A stretch of DNA of 64,000 nt from Malurus cyaneus samueli (Eukaryota; Chordata; Aves; Passeriformes; Maluridae): positions 8,236,886-8,300,885 of the forward strand of contig CM019214.1 of NCBI GenBank assembly GCA_009741485.1. The letters run 5' to 3'. Under the pieces are notes generated by a model, which saw only the letters and a list, made by a program, of their open reading frames with translations, ran no database searches and was not told where the DNA came from. Positions 54,901 to 64,000 of the stretch are shown one piece after another (positions within the stretch are counted from its first letter, which is position 1; each line of letters opens with the position of its first letter). The translations under genes and the position numbers were made by a program.

Positions 54901-56561
54901 GACCAAAAGAAAAAGTCATTTCATTTTAGATGCATTGTTACAAATCATATAAACGTGGCAGAGAAAAAGGCAGAGACATATAATTGCACAGAGGGAAAGC
55001 TGAAACACAGAGGCAGTGCTACAAAAATATAAAGCAGAATGCAAGCCTTGACATCAGCCACACATAAAAGAAGATTAGAAAAACAACAGGCTTTTGAAAA
55101 ATATTGACAGCCAGAGACAAAATGCAGCAGACAGGTTAAAGAGATGAAAAGATGGACTTAAAACACAGAAATAAGATCATGACCACTGAGATAAAGGATC
55201 ACAGGAACATAAAAAGCTGGATTGCAAGGTTTTAAGTTCTGACATTTGATAAAAATCAGATCTTGGTAATTTGATTGAATTTCAGTTAAGTATATATGGC
55301 AAAACCCAGGCTACACGAGTCAAGAGAGACTGAAAGGTTGTGGAGTTATTCATGTGCAGTCTTTCCTGAATGGAACTGTGATTGACAGAAAAATTTAAAA
55401 AGAGACAGCAAGGAAAATTATTATTCTACTTTGACAGCATACGCTAAATACAGTGATAAATACACGAAGTACAGAACAGTGAAGTCTTTATCCATTCCCT
55501 GCCTATGCATTATTCTTGCACCCACATCAAGACAAATTATTGAAATTTCTTTTCTTTTCTGAAGCTCAGATGCCTTAGAAAAGCCACCAAAATAACATTC
55601 TTTGTAGTATTACTTTTTAGTACCTAATGATTTTAAAGTGAAAAGTTGCCTGCAGCATTTCATATAATTCTAATCATGTGGAGATAAAAGGACAGTAAAC
55701 TTTGGTTTAAATTTCTTAGGTGAAACATGTAATCTTATGTAAATATCCAATCAACTTTTTAGGCCACTTAATCGTCCATGAATTACAGGAATATTATTTT
55801 TTCATGGGGCAAAGAAAAAGTTTCATTTCCAAACCCCAGCGTATAGATCACTTCCATATAATTATACATGCATGCAAAAACAATACCCTAAAATATGTAC
55901 ATAACTAATTTGTATCTTTATAGAATCCTAGAATATATTGAGTTGGAAGAGACCCAATGGGATCATTGAAGTTCAATTCCCAGCCCTGCACAGAACAGCC
56001 CCAAGAGTCACACCATGCTCTTCGTGAGTTGTCCGAACTCTCCTTGAGCTCTGTCAGGCTGGTGCTGTGTCCCTGCCCTGGGGAGCTGTTCCAGTGCCCA
56101 GACACCCTCTGGGTGAAGAACCTTTTCCTGATACCCAACCCAAACCTCTCCTGACACATCCTCAGCCGTTCCCTCAGTGCTGTCGCTGTCCCCAGAGCAG
56201 AGATCAGTGCCTGCCCCTCCTCTCCCCTCACAAGGAAGCTGTGACTGCACTGAGGGCTCCCCTCAGTCTCCTCCAGGCTCAACAGCCCCAGTGCCCTCAG
56301 CCGCTCCTCACACGGCTTCCCCTCAAGGCCTTCCCCATCCTCAGGGCCTCCTTTGGACACTCTGCAACAGCTCCATGGCATTTTTATATTGTGGCACCCA
56401 AAGCTGCCCCCAGCACTGGAGGTGAGGCCGCCCCAGCCCAGAGCAGAGCGGGACAATCCCCTCCCTGCCCGGCTGGCGATGCTGTCCCTGATGTCCCCAG
56501 GACAGGGATGTCCCTCCTGCTCCAGGGCACTGCTGCCTCAGGTTCCCCTTGCCCCCAAGTC

Positions 56562-56567
56562 CCTTTT
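56562..56567 (+). repeat. Left target-site duplication of the solo LTR
   Basis: CCTTTT directly before the TG terminus of the LTR; identical to 56975-56980. A 6-bp duplication is characteristic of class II retroviral integrases. Confidence 0.75.
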
Positions 56568-56974
56568 TGTGGGGGAAAGGGGCCCCACAAGCCCTGATTC
56601 CAAAACTCAGCCAATTATTGTGTATGACTGAGGCCTGGGAAAAGAAAAGGAGTGTTAACAGCCTACATGGAGGAGGAATGCCGCATCCTTGAGAAAAGCA
56701 GATTGGAATGTGGAATTGATAACGCAAGTGGCTGGAAATTATAAGCATTACTAATACTGTAGCTTTTGCAAACTCACCAATTATGTTCTGATTACTAATT
56801 AAACAGCTGTCTCTTGACCAATGTATGTTTGACACAAATGTATATGCTGGTTGCTAAAGTGCATAAAAGAAGCTTGTCCCACAATAAAGTCCTTCTTTCT
56901 CTCTGTTTTTTTCACCCACTTTTTGTGTGTTTTGGTATCTATTCTTTTTTGTCGCTGTTTGGCCAGCAGCGACA
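56568..56974 (+). mobile_element. Solo LTR of an avian class II (ERVK-like) endogenous retrovirus
   Basis: A 407-bp element starting TGTGGGGG and ending CAGCGACA, with the canonical TG...CA termini. It is flanked by the direct repeat CCTTTT at 56562-56567 and 56975-56980. A TATA-like GCATAAAAGA lies at 56861 and a poly(A) signal AATAAA at 56883, followed by a CT-rich stretch. The close TATA-poly(A) spacing implies a very short R region, and the 6-bp target duplication is usual for class II retroviruses; both argue for an ERVK-like source. No gag, pol or env is present, so this is the product of recombination between the two LTRs of a former provirus. It sits inside a CR1 copy and so is younger than it. 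Confidence 0.8.
56861..56888 (+). promoter_or_regulatory. LTR TATA-like box and poly(A) signal
   Basis: GCATAAAAGA (56861-56870) is a TATA-like element and AATAAA (56883-56888) the polyadenylation signal of the solo LTR, both on the plus strand and about 20 bp apart. This makes the LTR a potential antisense promoter or terminator inside CFAP47, though nothing shows it is active. Confidence 0.5.
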
Positions 56975-56980
56975 CCTTTT
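56975..56980 (+). repeat. Right target-site duplication of the solo LTR
   Basis: CCTTTT directly after the CA terminus of the LTR; identical to 56562-56567. Removing the LTR plus one copy restores a continuous CR1 sequence. Confidence 0.75.
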
Positions 56981-57092
56981 CACAGCAGTGCTCTCATCAA
57001 CCCTTTTCACACAAGATTGGCAAACACCCCGATTTTTACCTGACTCACCTGTAACATGATAAATGCTCATAGACCATTCATTCTATTCTTAC

Positions 57093-57238
57093 CTTTTCAT
57101 TAGCCAGAATGATAGTGCAGTAACGCTTCTCCAGATAAAAGGGAAGGAAGTGAATCTCTATAGTTGTTAAACCTTTCGCTTTCACGAGAACTGTTTCCAT
57201 TGGACAGAAGAACTCATGCAGGAGGCCAGACTGATCAG
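57093..57238 (-). CDS. CFAP47: CFAP47 exon D (second half of an ASH domain)
   Basis: A 146-bp exon: two bases and 48 codons, ending in phase 0. The acceptor is TTATTTTAACAG|CT and the donor GAAAAG|GTAAGA, both strong. The protein runs from DQSGLLHEFFCPME to TIILANEK. The strands GLTTIEIHFLPFYLEKRY and CTIILANEK match the late strands of an ASH/PapD-like domain, where a hydrophobic-x-hydrophobic-x-F-x-P motif precedes the Tyr of the next strand. The next exon completes the domain. Confidence 0.88.
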
Positions 57239-59733
57239 CTGTTAAAATAAATTTAAGTGGATGTTTAGATACACAAGCAAAGGTTGTAAAATAAAGTAGT
57301 TACATGAGTTTAAATATAAGGATAATAGACACAGACTCCTGTAACAATCAGTATTTAAGGCACACCTGTAATCAGTAATCAGTATTTACAGTTACAATTG
57401 TGTAGATGCGCTACAATATGGCATGCTACATTATTTAAATACATTTTGCTAATTACCTGTGTTCTTATCCTGTGCACTGAAACAAAACTGGGGAAACAGA
57501 CAGATCTCACCATCAAAAGTTCCTTAAGGAGGTGCAGCCTCTAAAACAAGGTCTATTTACATCCGAAAGAAAAGTATAATTTATCGGTATTTAAACATAG
57601 AATCTCATGCTGAGACAGCAACTATGTGTGAAATCCCTTACAATGGACAAAACCTAAAGACTGTCATACTTGGATTTTTTTGCACTGCCTTCACTAAAGC
57701 TACACAATTATGCTGAGAACGAATCTTAGGGTTGATTCTGGCAGTATCTGACTTTCTCACTGTATGTTTTTTCATCTGCTAAGCACATTTTGGCAATGCA
57801 GAGCCAGACTTTCATTCAAGCTTTGCTGGCTGGCTTTCTAGGCAGGACAGCAGATTTGAGAATACATGTAAAAGTGAAAACATCAGAAATGAGTGAGCTC
57901 ACATAAGAAAACTATGACAAACTCCAGCCAAATAGACAGAATAGGGATGGGGCAGCCACAACTTCTCTGAGTAATCTGTTCTAGAGCTTTCTCACCCTCA
58001 CAGTAAGGATTTCTTCCTCATATCTAATCCAAGCCTGCCTTCCTTCACTTTAAAGGCATCACCTCTTACATGCCCTTGTAAGGAGTGCTTCTCCAGCTCT
58101 CTTGTAGCCCCTCCAGGTACCAGAAGGCCACAATCAGATCACCCTGTAACCTTCTCCTCTCCAGGCTGAATTTTTGAGTGTGATGCACAATTTAATGCCA
58201 ACATTTTATGAAAAATAGTAGTTAGGGGGCATACCCATGAATATATTTACTGAGCATACCTTAGATGTCAAAATCTTGCTTTTGTAGATAATCTAATTGC
58301 ACTGTAGTGAGACATGAGGTATTGCACTGAGGTACTTACAGCAAATCTCTTTCTTTGGATCTTGAGGCAGTACACCAGTTTTTGAAATTAATGAGTTATT
58401 TTAAAGCTGGACATTTCTATTACCAATAGAGAGCTTTATTTCCCTATTTATGAATAAATACTGGAAAAGCAATTGTTTTCCACTCACACAAGAGAAAAAA
58501 ACAAACACAAAAATCCCCAAAACTAAACAAAACAAATATAAAAACCATAAAAATCCACCAAAAACCCACCATTCCTTTTTGTAACCATTTTCCTACCAAT
58601 AATGTTAAACATCCACTTGAGGTAGCTACAGAAATTGCCTATATTAACTAATATTGCAGTTAATCATTCAAAAGAAACCTAATGTAATCAAGGATTTGTC
58701 TAAGAAAGGAGACTGGGTTGTATCTTAACCTAAACACCTTAACTCTGTTCATTACAATATTGCTTTTCAAGTGTATTTGAAAAGAACAGATACACTCAAC
58801 AAAAACAGAGCAAAATCTCTGAACGCCCATCCCCCTAAAGCAAACTGTGCTCCTGACCATCACATTTTCTTGATCTGACTTTATATAGTTTTCTAACCTT
58901 CTTCAAAAGTAATTTCTACCATTGTTCATGAGAGTTAAGACTATGCAGTTCCATTTATGGAAGGAGAGTTTTGCTTAATTTACAACAAGCACAGAGCTCA
59001 AATATGCTGAAAACAATAGTGCAATGTATCTCAAAATATACTGCGAGTTTCAGCTCAAGACTCAGATTTAATATTATCCACACATAAAAGTCATTCCCCC
59101 AGCAGTAAAATTTGATGAACCAGCATATACCAAACAATTATTACATACAGTGTTTGATAGATGTTGTGTCTGTCTTAAAATAAATAGTTCATCCTGCTGG
59201 GCTAAGAAAAAATCACAGCCTTAAATAAATGGAATTGCAAAATTCTCAGAATGTGTTACCCTGGAGATCTTTTTTAATACCTACGCTTAAAGACCATTTT
59301 TCAGAAAGGAAAACGATCTCTGATTCATATGCATACAACAGACTATTTTTTCTGTACTTAACAAATAAGTATCCCACATTAAACAAAATATAAATTCTAT
59401 AGAAAACATCATTTCACTGAATGCTTTATCTTTGAATGAGAATGCCAAGTCATGCTTGCAAAAACAGAGACCGCAGCAGAAGAATCACTGTAAAAGTAAC
59501 AAATAGCTCAAAAAAGCTATTTTGAAAAAAGGAAGAAGAATAGTACAAAAAAATAAGTTACATTTCTTCCCTGGTACGAATTATACATTGAGTAAGTCCT
59601 GTTTTCAGATCTGAACAACAGAGAAACTCATTAAACTGATTTAACACGGTATTGAACTTCTCTCAATGTCAATTTTTTTCTTACATCAATGAACAAAGCA
59701 CTTGCAGGTAAGTGATGGGAAAAGAAAACAAAC
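57239..59733 (-). other. Intron C-D (2.5 kb)
   Basis: AT-rich, with one old CR1 fragment at 57946-58172 and an A/C-rich low-complexity patch near 58490-58570. No exon candidates with good splice sites seen. Confidence 0.6.
57946..58172 (-). mobile_element. CR1 LINE 3' region, minus orientation
   Basis: The plus strand reads as the reverse complement of the CR1 3' untranslated part: GGGGCAGCCACAACTTCTCT, then CTCACCCTCACAGTAAGGAT, then ATGCCCTTGTAAGGAGTG, ending in TTCTCCTCTCCAGGCTGAA. Divergence from the consensus is substantial, so this is an old insertion. It has no coding capacity. Confidence 0.75.
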
Positions 59734-59793
59734 CTGTGTTGTGGAAGACTTGAACATTGTGTCTCATTCTTCCATAACAAAAAGAAATAGCAT
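59734..59793 (-). CDS. CFAP47: CFAP47 exon C
   Basis: A 60-bp exon: two bases, 19 codons (AISFCYGRMRHNVQVFHNT) and one base. The acceptor tract CCTTTTGGTTTTATTATTGAACAAG|AT is pyrimidine-rich but lacks the preferred C/T before AG; the donor is AACACAG|GTTTGT. The frame stays open upstream to a TAA, so a longer exon start is conceivable, but the only earlier AG in frame has a poor tract. Its last base joins CT of exon D to encode Ala, giving FHNT-A-DQSG, which runs smoothly into the next ASH strands. Confidence 0.65.
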
Positions 59794-59994
59794 CTTGTTC
59801 AATAATAAAACCAAAAGGAATAAAGTTCAGAAGGTATAAGAAGCTTGGTTATGTTCAAAGTCTGGTTCAATACATCCTCTTTCAATACACAGAGAAATAA
59901 GGAAAAGGATTAGGCAGAAGAGCTTAAAGCTGCCATAAAATAAGTCTGCACAGACTGTTCACTGCACCTGGGTCAGGCAAATCCCTGGGATCAA

Positions 59995-60376
59995 CAGAGA
60001 ATGTGGAATGAATGGCTCAAAAGCAGCCCTGCGGAGGAGGATTTGGGCATATCAGTAAATGAAAAAATACACAGGAGTTGGCAAGGTCCACTCAGAGCCC
60101 AGAGAGCCAAACGTGTCCTGGGCTGCATCCAGAGCATCCCGGGCAGCAGGGACAGGGAGGGGACTCTGCCACTCTGCCCTGCTCTGGTGGGACCCCACCT
60201 GCAGAGCTGCATCCATCTGGGGACCCCAGCATAGGAAAGACACGAACCTGCTGGAGGAGCTCCAGAGGAGGCCCACAGAAATGGCCAGAGTGCTGGAGCA
60301 CCTCTCCTATGAAGACACCCTGGAGAAAATAAGGCTTCAGGAAGAAGTTATTGTGATCTTTTAATGTTTAAGGCCA
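59995..60376 (+). mobile_element. CR1 LINE fragment (end of ORF2 and start of 3' part), plus orientation
   Basis: The plus-strand translation shows the last part of the CR1 reverse-transcriptase ORF: EEDLGISVNEK, then RAKRVLGCIQS, then PALVGPHLQSC, then a frameshift into WGPQHRKDTNLLEELQRRP. These blocks correspond to the conserved CR1 C-terminal motifs (LGVLVDEK, ILGCI, LVRPHLEYC and WGPQ). The copy is 5'-truncated, as most CR1s are, and also loses its own 3' terminus after about 60376, which implies a later deletion. Several frame breaks make it inactive. Confidence 0.8.
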
Positions 60377-60620
60377 GTGTGGAGGGTGGGGGAAAGTGGA
60401 GAGCAGCTCACAAGAGAGAGACCAAGCAACTTCTCCAACTGCCCCTCATTTGGCTTTGGGTTTTTTGCTAACAAAGCAATATTATTTTACTGTTCATTGA
60501 AAGAACAAAAAGTTCAAGAGTACATTATAGGTGAGGATGGCAACACCTCTAGGTTGCCTGCTTGAGGTGTGAATACTTCCAGTTCATTCTCGCTGTGGTT
60601 TATTCTACCAGTTCAAATTC

Positions 60621-60748
60621 TAATCACAGCTTGGATTGGAAGGGACCTTAAGGATCACCTAGTTCCAACCCAGTTCCATACCTCTGCACCAGTAAGAGTC
60701 TAACATCTGCTACCTCTGAGCTGTCAAATACCTGTTCCAAGCCACTGG
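60621..60748 (-). mobile_element. CR1 LINE 3' tail fragment, minus orientation
   Basis: The block ATCACAGCTTGGATTGGAAG followed by GGACCTTAAGGATCACCTAG and TTCCAACCC is the reverse complement of the CR1 3' terminus found throughout bird genomes. Only about 130 bp are recognisable; the rest of the copy is lost or too diverged. Confidence 0.65.
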
Positions 60749-62008
60749 GCTTGCCATGTTATCAGGTGTGCCAAAAATCCTGATCAAAAGCAAAATAATC
60801 TCAGCAGCGCACACAGGGAGCGTGCATATATCATCATGGCATATGAGCTATCCATATATAATGCTGTGCCTCTACTCTTCAAGCTCCAGACAAACCAATA
60901 ACCCTGTTTTCATTCCAACAAATTCTAAGAAAAATTACTTTCTTTTATGTATTTGGAACAGAATTTACTAGATGATCTTTTCAGTCCCTTAAAGCTCCAG
61001 ATTTTATATATCACCAGGGAGAAAAAAAAGTGCCAGACACCATAAGGAAATCTGAAATTCACAGAGCAGCAACTTAATCAATGAATTTTAGGATGTTTAG
61101 TAAGTAAACATCTTATTAGAAAGGAGGGCTACAACAAACTGCTTAGAAATGCATTGAAAACAATGAATAATTTGAATATAAACATCTAAAATATTCACCA
61201 TTTTCTACACTTTGTGGGACAATTTCTGATCTTAGAACAAAGGGTAAGATAGAAACTAAAACAGGAGGTGCCCAAAATAGGCAGTAAGACCTAGAGTAGA
61301 TGAATTTCTATTATATTAAATATTAAGCAGAATGGTAATGACTCCTGATAACATATTTGTAAACCATGTTTTCTGAAACAATAGGTATAAATGCTGCATC
61401 TCATATTGCACAGAGACACAATTTTTGCATCTTTTTTTCTTTATTCTTCCAGCAAGTAGATACAGGTATTCTGTAAAACATAATTCTTTCTTTGGCACAC
61501 AAAACAGCTTAGAACAAAACGTGGAAGAATAAAATTCAGAAAATTGGAATTGTTTGGAATTCTTGATATTATCTCTAGTTAAAAAAAATATTATTAATTT
61601 AACAGTAAGAAGCTATGCATAATGCAGAGCTTGATTTGAAATTCATTCATTATTTTTTGGTTTTGTTTGAGAATTAATTATTTTAATGTAAAAATATTTA
61701 CCTACATTCACAGCTTGTTTTGCAAATCAATTTGTGCAATCATGAACCAGCCTTATGGACACTATATTACATATGATAATCTGCTTAGTCATGGTCTTAG
61801 AATAAGATTATTGGTGAAATATTGGTGTATCTTTACAAATGTCTAGTTTTACAGTAGGAAATCTATGAAGGAATAGTTAGGTGTTAAATCTAACCTTGAA
61901 CTTTTACTGTCATTTGATACTTCTTTTTTTCCTAATGCACATCATTCATGAAAGCTGTGGGTAGATTTACACTAGAATTTCTGGGCCATGTGGTGTGCTT
62001 CTCTCCAC

Positions 62009-62073
62009 CTGGTTTTCCTTTGCCCACAGGGAGCAGACCATGCTGCCACACAGATGTAGACCAAGGATAATAA
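62009..62073 (-). CDS. CFAP47: CFAP47 exon B (short, phase-matched)
   Basis: A 65-bp exon: one base, 21 codons (start YYPWSTSVWQHG, end VGKGKP) and one base. The acceptor is CCCTTGACACTTCAG|T and the donor AAACCAG|GTGGAG. It is needed because exon A ends in phase 2 while exon C requires an incoming phase of 1; this exon converts one to the other exactly, giving Ser at the A/B junction and Asp at B/C. It is the least certain of the twelve because it is short and its residues are not diagnostic by themselves. Confidence 0.55.
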
Positions 62074-62179
62074 CTGAAGTGTCAAGGGCTTGGAAAAGCA
62101 CAGAAAAGTGGATAACTTGAAAAAATCTAGGCCCAGTATACTTAAAAAAAAAAGAAAAGTTGACTGGATTTTAAAACAT

Positions 62180-62600
62180 TACTGTGCTTCTCACTAAACA
62201 CCACCCAGTTCTCCATAAATAAAGAGATCTTGCCTGCAGCCACCAAAGGACATGGGTTACAGTTAAATTTTTTGGCTTAGACAGCCCCGTGTTCCAGCAA
62301 GGATATAATTCCTCAGGGCTCCAGCTCCAGACTGGGATCTTTCCAGTCACACTGTGATCAGTCCACACCACAATGAATAAAGGTTGGTGTCCTCTCTGGT
62401 CTGAATGACAACGTTTTGGGTGCCTGTGACACTGCCAGAGGGGAAAGCTGGTGGGTAGAAGGATCACATGCCAGGCAAAGCTTCAACAGTGAGGTTTAAA
62501 GTGGATCTGACACATCTGGAGGCCCAGAATAAGGATGCAGAAGGAGCTCTGAGCCCAGCTGGGTGTGCTGGGATGATTAAGTTGTCATTTGCATGCCTTG
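62180..62600. other. GC-richer intronic segment, possible old LTR remnant
   Basis: Base composition rises clearly above the flanks. The sequence CAATGAATAAAGGTTGG near 62372-62388 resembles an LTR poly(A) region on the plus strand, and the open frames on both strands have no splice sites or recognisable domains. I cannot identify terminal TG/CA ends or a target duplication, so the LTR idea is only an inference. Confidence 0.25.
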
Positions 62601-63531
62601 GTCCTGACATCAATCACTCAGACACAATTACCCCAAGGGCAAGAACTGATTTTATGGTAGTTTTATGCTTACAGAGCACTTAGAGAAATTGGGCCTCAAT
62701 TTGTACAAGACATTTCCTGGATTTACCGAAATAATAAAAATGATTGAGGGCTAAATCTTCTTACTGATCTGTTATGAAATACATACATACTAGTGTTTTA
62801 ACAAAAAAATCAAAACTTTTTTCAACTCAAGAACAAGATCTTTTGTAGAGGAGCGTTTAAGTGGTTTCTGCTATCACTGACAACAGAAACATGTAAAAAT
62901 AAACCAATCAGTACTGGAAACTTCTAAAGAGTTAAGATGCTCTGAAATCAATTTCAGTAAGAATGAGACGTAGGCATATGACTAAAATTACAGTATCTAG
63001 ACTGATTTCTTTTCTAGGGATAAGTTTATCTGAAATATGCAGGATGATGAAAAAATCCTTTTCTATACCAACAATGATTACACATTTATTTAATTTAGTA
63101 GAAAGGACAGTATAAATTACACTTTAGAAAATTACTTTCAGTTAAAATTTATATATTTTTCTTAATATTAAATTATGTTCATTTGCTTAACATTAAATAT
63201 AAATATTTAATTATGTTCATTATTTTTCTGGTTTAAAATATTTCCCTTTTTTCAAATTTTTTACAAAGGAATTTTAAAATTATTCTGCATTACATGTCAT
63301 GGCTGTGGACTCTCCCTGTGATTACAATTCAACCTATGGTATTGACGAGATGGTACTTTACAATATTTCCCAATATCCTTGAATAAGTGTTTCAGGATTT
63401 TAAATGTTTACATGAGCTTTAAAAATTGCACAACACAAACTGAGGAAAATACTTTAAATTATTAAATAAAGAAATAATGAATAACTAATTAAGAACTTTT
63501 TTAAAATTGGTTTCTAATTTTTTTACAGTAC

Positions 63532-63668
63532 TGTCCTGGTTTCAGTGGCCAGGATGGCTGAGCTCAAGTGGCCAAAGGGACATCACAGCACATCAGTGCT
63601 CAGCAGGAAAACCAGGCAGAACTGGCCAGGAGGGCCCCTCCACTGTTTAGGGACTGGCTGGGTTTCTT
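63532..63668 (+). mobile_element. Degraded avian ERVL-type LTR, internally deleted
   Basis: Starts with TGTCCTGGTTTCAG, the hallmark 5' end of a very common avian ERVL-class LTR family. It continues with blocks resembling later parts of that LTR (CCAAAGGGACATCACAGCACATCAG shortened, then GGGACTGGCTGGGT) but with the middle missing, so only about 137 bp remain. It is a dead fragment with no internal retroviral genes nearby. The family assignment is from recall of the consensus start; a repeat-library search would confirm it. Confidence 0.6.
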
Positions 63669-63798
63669 CTTTAATATTTCCATGTCCTAAATTGTAATTC
63701 TTTACAGCAGGTAGCATACAGCTATGCACAAACAGGTAATATTAATAGAATTGCATGATTCAATATACTGTAATTAGCAATTGTTATCTGGGACTTAC

Positions 63799-63885
63799 CT
63801 AAGCTTTTGCTCTTCCTTTGCTTGCATGGCTTCATAAACTTTCTGTGGCTGCATTCCATACTGTGTGGATTCCAGCAAAATTATC
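63799..63885 (-). CDS. CFAP47: CFAP47 exon A (linker helix before an ASH domain)
   Basis: The acceptor reads TGCTCCAG|G and the donor CTTAG|GTAAGT, close to consensus. The exon is 87 bp: one base, 28 codons (starting IILLESTQYGMQPQ and ending AMQAKEEQKL) and two bases. The second half is strongly helical and charged, typical of the linker between ASH domains. It ends in phase 2 and joins exon B, where AG plus T makes Ser. The preceding exon lies beyond the right edge of the window. The very good donor and the Gln/Glu/Lys-rich frame make this a confident exon. Confidence 0.78.
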
Positions 63886-64000
63886 CTGGAGCATGACAAG
63901 CACACAGAATGACTGCATTTTTAAATTGCAGAATGAACATGAAACTCAATTTATTGCAACTTTTAGATGCAGGCATGGTAAAGAAGCTTATTATTTTTAA
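63886..64000 (-). other. 3' end of the intron upstream of exon A
   Basis: Short stretch between the window edge and the acceptor of exon A. Read on the minus strand it supplies the pyrimidine-containing tract ending in TCATGCTCCAG. The open frame on the plus strand here is antisense to exon A and has no support. Confidence 0.6.

Larger units (their letters stand above)
55919..57008 (-). mobile_element. CR1 LINE, minus orientation, interrupted by a solo LTR
   Basis: The plus strand begins with the reverse complement of the CR1 3' terminus (TAGAATCCTAGAATATATTG, then TTGGAAGAGACCC) and runs back through the 3' UTR and into ORF2 (GTGAGGCCGCCCCAG, GGGACAATCCCCTCCCTG, CCCCCAAGTCCCTTTT). Immediately after the LTR it resumes with CACAGCAGTGCTCTCATCAA, which continues the same CR1 consensus. 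The right boundary near 57008 is approximate. This copy is far less diverged and more GC-rich than the other CR1s in the window, suggesting a younger subfamily. The long open frames on both strands here are by-products of its composition. Confidence 0.8.
51974..57092 (-). other. Intron D-E (5.1 kb)
   Basis: Contains a CR1 copy split by a solo LTR (55919-57008). The rest, roughly 51974-55918, is AT-rich with short A runs; no exon or repeat that I can name. Confidence 0.6.
59794..62008 (-). other. Intron B-C (2.2 kb)
   Basis: Contains two CR1 fragments (59995-60376 in plus orientation and 60621-60748 in minus orientation). Nothing else recognisable. Confidence 0.6.
62074..63798 (-). other. Intron A-B (1.7 kb)
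   Basis: No coding exon seen. It contains the degraded ERVL-type LTR at 63532-63668 and a GC-richer stretch at 62180-62600 that may be another old LTR; the rest is AT-rich and featureless to me. Confidence 0.6.
13215..63885 (-). other. CFAP47: CFAP47 gene body, partial (12 exons, both ends outside window)
   Basis: The span covers twelve minus-strand exons whose translations join in one frame into about 549 residues. CFAP47 is a large axonemal protein linked to the central apparatus of motile cilia and sperm flagella, built from repeated ASH/PapD-like beta-sandwich domains. Seen here are strand motifs repeated every 100 residues or so: TIEIHFLPF, EGTGELPLPS, FPIKFTPRRAG, YSLTFKP, LKGIGKKPLP and LAILSGAPELTV. 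HYDIN and other ASH-domain proteins share this fold, so the symbol rests on my recognition of the LINESRERALAEAAQ and LKGIGKKPLP regions, not on an alignment. All eleven internal junctions close in phase. Introns range from 0.9 to 9.4 kb. No promoter, first exon, stop codon or poly(A) site of the gene can be assigned in the window. Confidence 0.82.

Noticed and set aside
55905..56835. Several 80-183 residue frames on both strands
   Set aside because: They lie within the CR1 copy and solo LTR; GC-rich repeat sequence has few stops. No retroviral or host protein is encoded.
59991..60364. Overlapping frames on both strands
   Set aside because: The plus frames are decayed CR1 ORF2 and the minus frames are antisense to it.
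62171..62467. 98-residue minus-strand frame, Trp/His-rich
   Set aside because: No fitting splice phase with exons A or B and no known domain; probably an old LTR.
1..64000. Search for CRISPR arrays, tRNA/rRNA genes, operons, phage or other prokaryotic systems
   Set aside because: None seen. The window is a eukaryotic intron-exon landscape with LINE, SINE and LTR debris, so no novel system is claimed.

Overview
The window is vertebrate nuclear DNA, AT-rich and intron-dominated, and almost certainly from a bird. Several CR1 LINE fragments, a short solo LTR of avian class II type and a degraded LTR of the common avian ERVL type support this; a passerine is likely but not proven. There are no bacterial, phage or plasmid features, and almost every uninterrupted reading frame in the window is intronic noise or repeat-derived.

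The only gene I can assemble lies on the minus strand. Twelve coding exons run from 63885 down to 13215, 1,649 coding bases and about 549 residues in total. Each has recognisable splice sites, and the reading phase closes at all eleven junctions. The encoded protein is a series of ASH/PapD-like (immunoglobulin-like, MSP-type) beta-sandwich domains typical of axonemal central-apparatus proteins. I recognise it as the C-terminal half of CFAP47 (cilia and flagella associated protein 47). Neither gene end is in the window: upstream exons lie beyond 64000, and exon 13215-13367 ends mid-codon, so more coding exons must follow below 13215.

Layout, high to low coordinates: exons A-D (63885 to 57093) with CR1 and ERVL LTR remnants in their introns; a 5.1-kb intron (51974-57092) holding a CR1 copy interrupted by a solo LTR with an intact 6-bp target duplication; exons E-F (51973 to 50765); two long introns around exon G (44545-44725), one with a 60-base A run and a one-base N gap flanked by an exact 47-bp duplication; exons H-J (36113 to 30951), with an old MIR-like SINE and another CR1 tail between them; two 8-9 kb introns around exon K (21478-21589); exon L (13215-13367); and about 13 kb of apparently intronic sequence to the left edge.

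Functionally this is one structural cilium gene plus retroelement debris. The most useful second-look items are the nested solo LTR, the N-gap duplication (a likely assembly artefact), the proline-rich/basic insert in exon L, and several exon-like open frames in the introns that do not fit the main transcript or are only weakly supported. I found no previously undescribed biological system.
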